NCBI GenBank assembly: GCA_937958145.1
Contig: CALGOE010000177.1
Location: 1 to 10,439, forward strand
From: an uncultured Desulfobacca sp.
Lineage (GTDB): Bacteria > Desulfobacterota > Desulfobaccia > Desulfobaccales > Desulfobaccaceae
Length of the DNA stretch: 10,439 nucleotides
Direction of reading: 5' to 3'
The notes under the pieces were generated by a model. The model was not told the DNA's origin. It made no database searches and worked only from the letters and a program-made list of their open reading frames with translations. Positions 7,150 through 10,439 of this stretch are shown here, piece after piece. The translations under genes were made by a program, and so were the position numbers. Positions within the stretch are counted from its first letter, which is position 1. Each line of letters starts with the position of its first letter.

Positions 7150-8154
7150 TCAACAGGTGAAACGGAATTCGCCCCGTCCCAGGAGATCATGAAGGTGCAC
7201 GATTCCCAGGACCTGGCGTTGCTCGTCCACAACCGGCAGGACCGTAATGGCCTTCTGCTCCATCAGTTCCAAGGCTTGGGAAGCCAGGGCGGCCGGTCCG
7301 ATGGCGTGGGGGGAGGGAGTCATCACCTCGGCCACGCTGAGGCCGGTAATGGATTCGTGCCTCCGGAGACAACGGCGCAGATCACCATCGGTGACTATGC
7401 CTTGTAAACATCCAGACTCATCCACCACCAGGGCGGCGCCGAAACCTTTCTGATCTATTTCCTGCAAGGCGGCGCTGAGCTTTATCTGGGGACTGACACG
7501 GGGGATTTTCTCCCCGGTGAGCATGACCTCCTGAATGGCCAGGGAAAGGCGGGCCCCCAGACTGCCGCCGGGGTGAAAACGGCGGAAATCGCTGGCCTGA
7601 AACCCCCTTTGGGTCAAAAGGGCCACGGCCAGGGCGTCGCCCATGGCCAGAGCCGCCGTCGTGCTGGCAGTGGGGGCTAATCCCAAAGGGCAGGCCTCCC
7701 GGGGGACGCCAACGTCAATCACGACATCACTATGGCGTGCCAGGGTTGAGTCCACCCTGCCGGTTAAGGCTATCAGGGGGATTCCCAGGCGCCTGAGGCT
7801 GGGCAGCAAGACGTTTAATTCCGCGGTTTCGCCGCTGTTAGAGAGGGCCAGAACCACGTCCTGGGGAGAGATCATACCCAAATCGCCGTGCATGGCCTCC
7901 ACCGGGTGCAGAAAGAGGGCCGGCGTGCCGGTGGAATTCATCGTGGCGACGATCTTCCGGGCGACGATGCCTGATTTGCCGACCCCGGTGATAATTACCC
8001 GACCGGGCCGAGAGAAGATCAAGTCGACCGCCCGGGGAAAATTCTCATTGAGTCTGCCGATCAGCCCGAAGATGCCTTCCCCTTCGATGGTAAGCACTTC
8101 CTTGGCTATCTTGAGTAATTGTGCCGCCTTGAGAAGTTTTTTGCGTGTGGCCAT
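7150..8154 (-). CDS. kdsD: Arabinose-5-phosphate isomerase (KpsF/GutQ family)
   Basis: This cytoplasmic enzyme interconverts ribulose 5-phosphate and arabinose 5-phosphate, the first step toward Kdo for lipopolysaccharide. The 334 residues comprise an SIS domain (about 40-175) and two CBS domains (about 205-265 and 275-330), the standard architecture and length (E. coli KdsD is 328). Residues matching the E. coli active site are all present: Lys60 (GVGKSG), Glu109 (SNSGET), Glu153 (PREACP) and His194 in FHPGGSLG. The CBS pair is a likely ligand-binding regulatory module. No good Shine-Dalgarno precedes ATG 8154; the GAF-GGDEF gene ends 37 bases upstream, so translation may rely on coupling. 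No kdsC, kdsA or lpt genes are nearby in this window, which differs from the common proteobacterial arrangement. Capsule-specific KpsF or sugar-alcohol GutQ roles cannot be excluded by sequence alone. Confidence 0.92.
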   Translation of the reverse strand: MATRKKLLKAAQLLKIAKEVLTIEGEGIFGLIGRLNENFPRAVDLIFSRPGRVIITGVGKSGIVARKIVATMNSTGTPALFLHPVEAMHGDLGMISPQDVVLALSNSGETAELNVLLPSLRRLGIPLIALTGRVDSTLARHSDVVIDVGVPREACPLGLAPTASTTAALAMGDALAVALLTQRGFQASDFRRFHPGGSLGARLSLAIQEVMLTGEKIPRVSPQIKLSAALQEIDQKGFGAALVVDESGCLQGIVTDGDLRRCLRRHESITGLSVAEVMTPSPHAIGPAALASQALELMEQKAITVLPVVDEQRQVLGIVHLHDLLGRGEFRFTC

Positions 8155-8191
8155 GAGCGTGTCAGTGGGGCACCGTTAACCCAGCCAGCCT

Positions 8192-9277
8192 CTAACGGCC
8201 GGAGGTTGTCTCCTCCTTTTTGAGGTCAGCGCCCATCATGATCGTGTCCTTGCCCCGGTCTTTGGAGGAAAACAAAGCCTCGTCCGCCAATCTCAAGAGA
8301 GCCGTTTTGTCCCGGGCGTCGTCGGGGAGGGTGGCGATGCCATAACTTGCCGTCACACTGAGGTTTATTCCTTCCTCACAGAGGAAACAGCTCTGGTTCA
8401 CGGCCCGGCGCAAACGGCAGACAAAATCATAGGCTGCGGCCTTATCCCGATGCGGCAGCAAAATAATGAATTCATCACCACCATAACGGATCAGGCTGTC
8501 GTGAGGCGCCAAAAGACTACCGATGACCCGGGACACCTCCACCAGAACTTTGCTGCCCAGGAGATGGCCATGGGTGTCAACCACCTGTTTAAAATTGTCT
8601 AGATCCAAAAAGACCACGGACAGACTTGATCCCTCTTCTATGGTCTTGTGGACCAGGGCGTCAAGCGTCCACGCCAAATAGCGAGTATTGTAATAGCCGG
8701 TCAGATCGTCAATGAAAGAATTTTTCTGAACTTCCTGAAAACTGCGGATATTGTCCAAAGCGATGGCAATGTAATCGGCTAAAATATTTAACAGAGGCAA
8801 GTAAGTCTTTAAAAAGAAATTTTCGTTTTCAATATTGATGACCTCTAAAACGCCGATCAATTCGCCTTTGACCAACAAGGGCAGACAGATTATTGATTTG
8901 GTTTCAAAACCGGTCTGTTCATCCACTTTGGCGCAAAACCGCGGGTCGGTGCGGGCGTCCTGGATGAAAATGGGTTTGCCGGTCTTGGCCACCGTGCCGG
9001 CTATGCCCTCACCCACCTGCAGGCGCACATGTTGCACCTTGTCGGCCTCCAGGCCGACGACCACAAAGAAGCTCAATTCATTGGTCTGGGGCTCCAGGAG
9101 CAGGATAGACCAATTACGGGCCGGGATCAGTTCGTTGAACTTCTCCACCATGGTCCGCATCAGGGCTTCCAGATCAAAGGTGGAGACCAAGGTTTTGGAG
9201 AGCTCAAAACAGGTCAGCAGCCTCTGTAACTGGCTGGAATTAGTTAATTCCAGCAGACATTCTTCCTGGGTGCTCAT
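8192..9277 (-). CDS. GAF-GGDEF cyclic dinucleotide synthase, candidate Hypr type
   Basis: The 361-residue soluble protein has a GAF sensor domain (about 22-180; GEGIAGTVAKTGKPIFIQD near 89-107) and a GGDEF domain (about 187-350) with an intact RYGGDEF (264-270), DDLTGYYN (190-197) and metal-binding FLDLD (223-227). It should condense two nucleotides to a cyclic dinucleotide. The base-recognition motif reads VVDTHGHLLGS (232-242) instead of the usual INDxxGHxxGD: Val233 replaces the Asn and Ser242 the Asp that contact guanine in PleD-type enzymes. Ser at this position is the signature of Hypr GGDEF enzymes making 3',3'-cGAMP. The inhibitory I-site RxxD is APHD (257-260), so product feedback is unlikely. 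The ATG at 9277 is preceded by AGAGGA five bases upstream; a TTG at 9316 would add 13 residues. It is the first well-supported gene of the minus-strand block. Whether it makes c-di-GMP, cGAMP or a mixture is inference. Confidence 0.87.
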   Translation of the reverse strand: MSTQEECLLELTNSSQLQRLLTCFELSKTLVSTFDLEALMRTMVEKFNELIPARNWSILLLEPQTNELSFFVVVGLEADKVQHVRLQVGEGIAGTVAKTGKPIFIQDARTDPRFCAKVDEQTGFETKSIICLPLLVKGELIGVLEVINIENENFFLKTYLPLLNILADYIAIALDNIRSFQEVQKNSFIDDLTGYYNTRYLAWTLDALVHKTIEEGSSLSVVFLDLDNFKQVVDTHGHLLGSKVLVEVSRVIGSLLAPHDSLIRYGGDEFIILLPHRDKAAAYDFVCRLRRAVNQSCFLCEEGINLSVTASYGIATLPDDARDKTALLRLADEALFSSKDRGKDTIMMGADLKKEETTSGR

Positions 9278-9464
9278 AGAAGTCCTCTGCCAGCAGTTTA
9301 CGAAGATTTCCGGCAATGTGCAAGAAGTTTCCCATGCCCTGTGGATCTGACGCCACCGATGTCCTTATCGGCAGTCGGTGGCCGGCGCCGGGCAAATATG
9401 CCACAGGGAAAGAATTCCCGGCCTTTTCAGCAATAATCCGATACTCCTGGCCATAGTGTATCAC
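9240..9464 (-). CDS. Possible small protein overlapping the GAF-GGDEF start (uncertain)
   Basis: An open frame of 74 codons from a GTG at 9464 to a stop at 9240 overlaps the first 38 bases of the GAF-GGDEF gene. The predicted sequence (IHYGQEYRIIAEKAG, then FPVAYLPGAGHRLP) has a protein-like composition and could be translationally coupled to the next gene. Against it: no ribosome-binding site before the GTG, no better start, and no family I recognise. The frame is open further upstream to 9581, but that part looks non-coding. Confidence 0.22.
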   Translation of the reverse strand: MIHYGQEYRIIAEKAGNSFPVAYLPGAGHRLPIRTSVASDPQGMGNFLHIAGNLRKLLAEDFYEHPGRMSAGIN

Positions 9465-9680
9465 ATCGCCGTGTCGGCAGCATGTGAATCGGATCGGCCA
9501 TGGCCATCCCTCATGCGTCGGGGAGGGAGGGTCAGCGGCACCACGACGCTTGCGTCTTTCTGAGCAAAAATGCCTGATCATGGACCCGGGGCCCTCATCA
9601 TCCTGCGGTCATCTTTTTTCTTGAGAATGCCTGGCGATTTGGTCTACAGTAGGACAGGAGCAGAAGAGAGGAGATCGGCT
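9278..9680. other. Divergent intergenic region
   Basis: This 403-base region separates the minus-strand block from the plus-strand CBS-ACT gene and must hold promoters for both. On the plus strand a candidate promoter lies at 9621-9650. On the minus strand the best -10-like sequence is TGATACACT (complement of about 9454-9462), an extended -10 without a good -35. A short perfect inverted repeat GACGC/GCGTC (9545-9556) is also present. Apart from the uncertain small frame at 9240-9464 I see no gene. Confidence 0.4.
9621..9650 (+). promoter_or_regulatory. Candidate promoter of the CBS-ACT gene
   Basis: TTGAGA (9621-9626, five of six consensus bases) is followed after 18 bases by TACAGT (9645-9650, four of six). 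The predicted start would be about 25 bases upstream of the ATG at 9681. By-eye match only. Confidence 0.35.
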
Positions 9681-10283
9681 ATGCGCGTGGGCAAGATTAT
9701 GATCCGGGAACCGGTGACGGTGCCGCCGGAGACGACGGTGTTGGAAGCCATCAAGATCATGCAGGAACTGAACATCCGCCACCTGCCGGTGGTGCGGGCC
9801 GGGCAGTTCGCCGGTTGGCTTTCGGCCCGGGACCTATATGGCGTTATGTTGGCCGCGATGCTGGAGGAAATAACCGTGGGGGAGATTATGAATCCCGAGC
9901 CCCTCACGGTGAGCCCGGATACCGGCTTGCAAGAGGCGGCCCACCTCATGAAAAGACATAAGATCGGCGGCGTGCCCGTCCTGGTGGGACGCAAACTGGT
10001 GGGCGTCCTTACCGTTATCGATTTATTGTCGGCTTTTCTCTATATGCTGGAGGCCCTGACCAGCAGCTCCCGCCTGGACCTGGCCCTGCCGGACGAAGCC
10101 GCCTACGAAGAGGCCTGCCGCCTCATCCGGGAGGCCGGCGGCGAGATTATTAATGTGGGCTTGGGCGCCCCCCAGCCCAACGGCGAGCGCATTTATGCCT
10201 TCCGGTTGGCCAAAACCGACCTGGCACCCATTGTCGCCGCCCTGAAGGCCCATGGGCTGAGGGTGGTGGAGCTGGTGGAGTAG
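9681..10283 (+). CDS. AcuB-like CBS-CBS-ACT regulatory protein
   Basis: The 200-residue cytoplasmic protein contains two CBS domains (about 1-57, beginning VGKIMIREPVTV, and about 64-120, beginning VGEIMNPEPLTV) and a C-terminal ACT-like domain (about 130-200, YEEACRLIREAGGEIINVG and the final strand GLRVVELVE). This order and length match the AcuB family of acetoin-utilisation locus proteins; CBS pairs usually bind adenosine nucleotides and ACT domains bind small metabolites such as amino acids, so a ligand-sensing role is likely. No acetoin genes accompany it here, so the name should not be taken as a pathway assignment. The start at 9681 is set by AGGAG (9669-9673), seven bases upstream; the frame extends back to 9570 but without a ribosome-binding site. 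It is transcribed away from the minus-strand block. Confidence 0.85.
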   Translation: MRVGKIMIREPVTVPPETTVLEAIKIMQELNIRHLPVVRAGQFAGWLSARDLYGVMLAAMLEEITVGEIMNPEPLTVSPDTGLQEAAHLMKRHKIGGVPVLVGRKLVGVLTVIDLLSAFLYMLEALTSSSRLDLALPDEAAYEEACRLIREAGGEIINVGLGAPQPNGERIYAFRLAKTDLAPIVAALKAHGLRVVELVE

Positions 10284-10304
10284 ACAGAGGGCAACTCTTA
10301 CAGG

Positions 10305-10342
10305 GCGGGCCGGGCCCGCTGCGGACGGCGGCCAGGGGCCGC
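10305..10342. repeat. Two adjacent GC-rich hairpins after the CBS-ACT gene
   Basis: GCGGGC/GCCCGC (10305-10310 with 10314-10319) and GCGGCC/GGCCGC (10328-10333 with 10337-10342) are perfect 6-bp inverted repeats, each with a 3-base loop. The first directly follows the 13-mer CTTACAGGGCGGG shared with position 55-67. They may help end the CBS-ACT transcript, but no T-run follows. Confidence 0.45.
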
Positions 10343-10361
10343 TCTCTGAGAGCTTGTCCAT

Positions 10362-10383
10362 GCACAGGCTGGAAAGCCTGTGC
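10362..10383. repeat. Perfect palindromic hairpin, REP-like
   Basis: GCACAGGCT (10362-10370) and AGCCTGTGC (10375-10383) form a perfect 9-bp stem with a GGAA loop. A short TTTT lies seven bases after it (10391-10394), so it could act as a weak terminator for the CBS-ACT gene, but its symmetry and neighbours fit an intergenic palindromic repeat. Copy number in the genome would decide. Confidence 0.5.
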
Positions 10384-10397
10384 CACCGACTTTTACT

Positions 10398-10436
10398 CTA
10401 ACCACTAACCACTAACCACTGCCCACTGCCCACTGC
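10398..10436. repeat. Heptanucleotide tandem repeat
   Basis: Three copies of CTAACCA (10398-10418) are followed by two copies of the variant CTGCCCA (10419-10432) and a partial CTGC. The 7-base period is exact, with two positions changing together between the two unit types. It resembles the short tandemly repeated repetitive heptamers described in some bacterial genomes and lies between genes. Confidence 0.75.
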
Positions 10437-10439
10437 TTT

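Noticed and set aside
9570..9680. N-terminal extension of the CBS-ACT protein to 9570
   Set aside because: The extension has no domain content or ribosome-binding site and spans the candidate promoter; AGGAG seven bases before ATG 9681 fixes the start, and the CBS domain begins immediately after it.
10398..10436. CRISPR array
   Set aside because: The units are 7 bases in direct tandem without spacers, so this is a simple tandem repeat.
1..10439. Insertion sequence, integrase, phage or toxin-antitoxin genes
   Set aside because: No transposase, recombinase or phage-type protein appears in any frame, and no long terminal inverted repeats flank a gene.

Overview
The window reads as chromosomal DNA of a Gram-negative, probably anaerobic deltaproteobacterium (Desulfobacterota, possibly a Syntrophobacterales/Desulfobacca-like lineage). 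This rests on gene content: a Kdo-pathway isomerase implies lipopolysaccharide, there is a c-type cytochrome and a benzoate-type acyl-CoA ligase, and two second-messenger synthases sit close together. The taxon is an inference; no rRNA or marker gene is present. I see no mobile element, tRNA, rRNA or CRISPR array.

Layout. Positions 1-447 are a non-coding leader with two inverted-repeat structures and a good sigma70-type promoter. Position 448-2127 (+) is an AMP-forming acyl-CoA synthetase of the 2-aminobenzoate/benzoate-CoA ligase type, closed by a textbook terminator. Position 2244-3104 (+) is a PHP-domain phosphoesterase (TrpH/YciV type). Five minus-strand genes then converge on it; in transcription order they are a GAF-GGDEF nucleotide cyclase (9277-8192), arabinose-5-phosphate isomerase KdsD (8154-7150), a DapA/NAL-family protein lacking its catalytic residues (6945-6007), a small monoheme cytochrome c (5869-5519) and a membrane class III nucleotide cyclase with a dCache sensor (5435-3213). 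The gaps are 37, 204, 137 and 83 bases, so a single operon is possible but not proven. A divergent plus-strand gene (9681-10283) encodes an AcuB-like CBS-CBS-ACT protein, followed by three consecutive hairpins and a heptanucleotide tandem repeat at the window edge.

Most notable points. (1) The GGDEF protein has Ser where canonical diguanylate cyclases have the guanine-contacting Asp, and Val where they have the guanine-contacting Asn. The Ser is the hallmark of Hypr GGDEF enzymes, which make 3',3'-cyclic GMP-AMP, and it also lacks the inhibitory I-site. (2) The class III cyclase has Asp in place of the usual ATP-selecting Lys, and its C-terminal tail looks like a degenerate PilZ domain. (3) The DapA-family protein has lost both the Schiff-base Lys and the catalytic Tyr. 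Together the minus-strand block may be a signalling locus joining two nucleotide messengers to cell-envelope and electron-transfer functions, but that link is inference.
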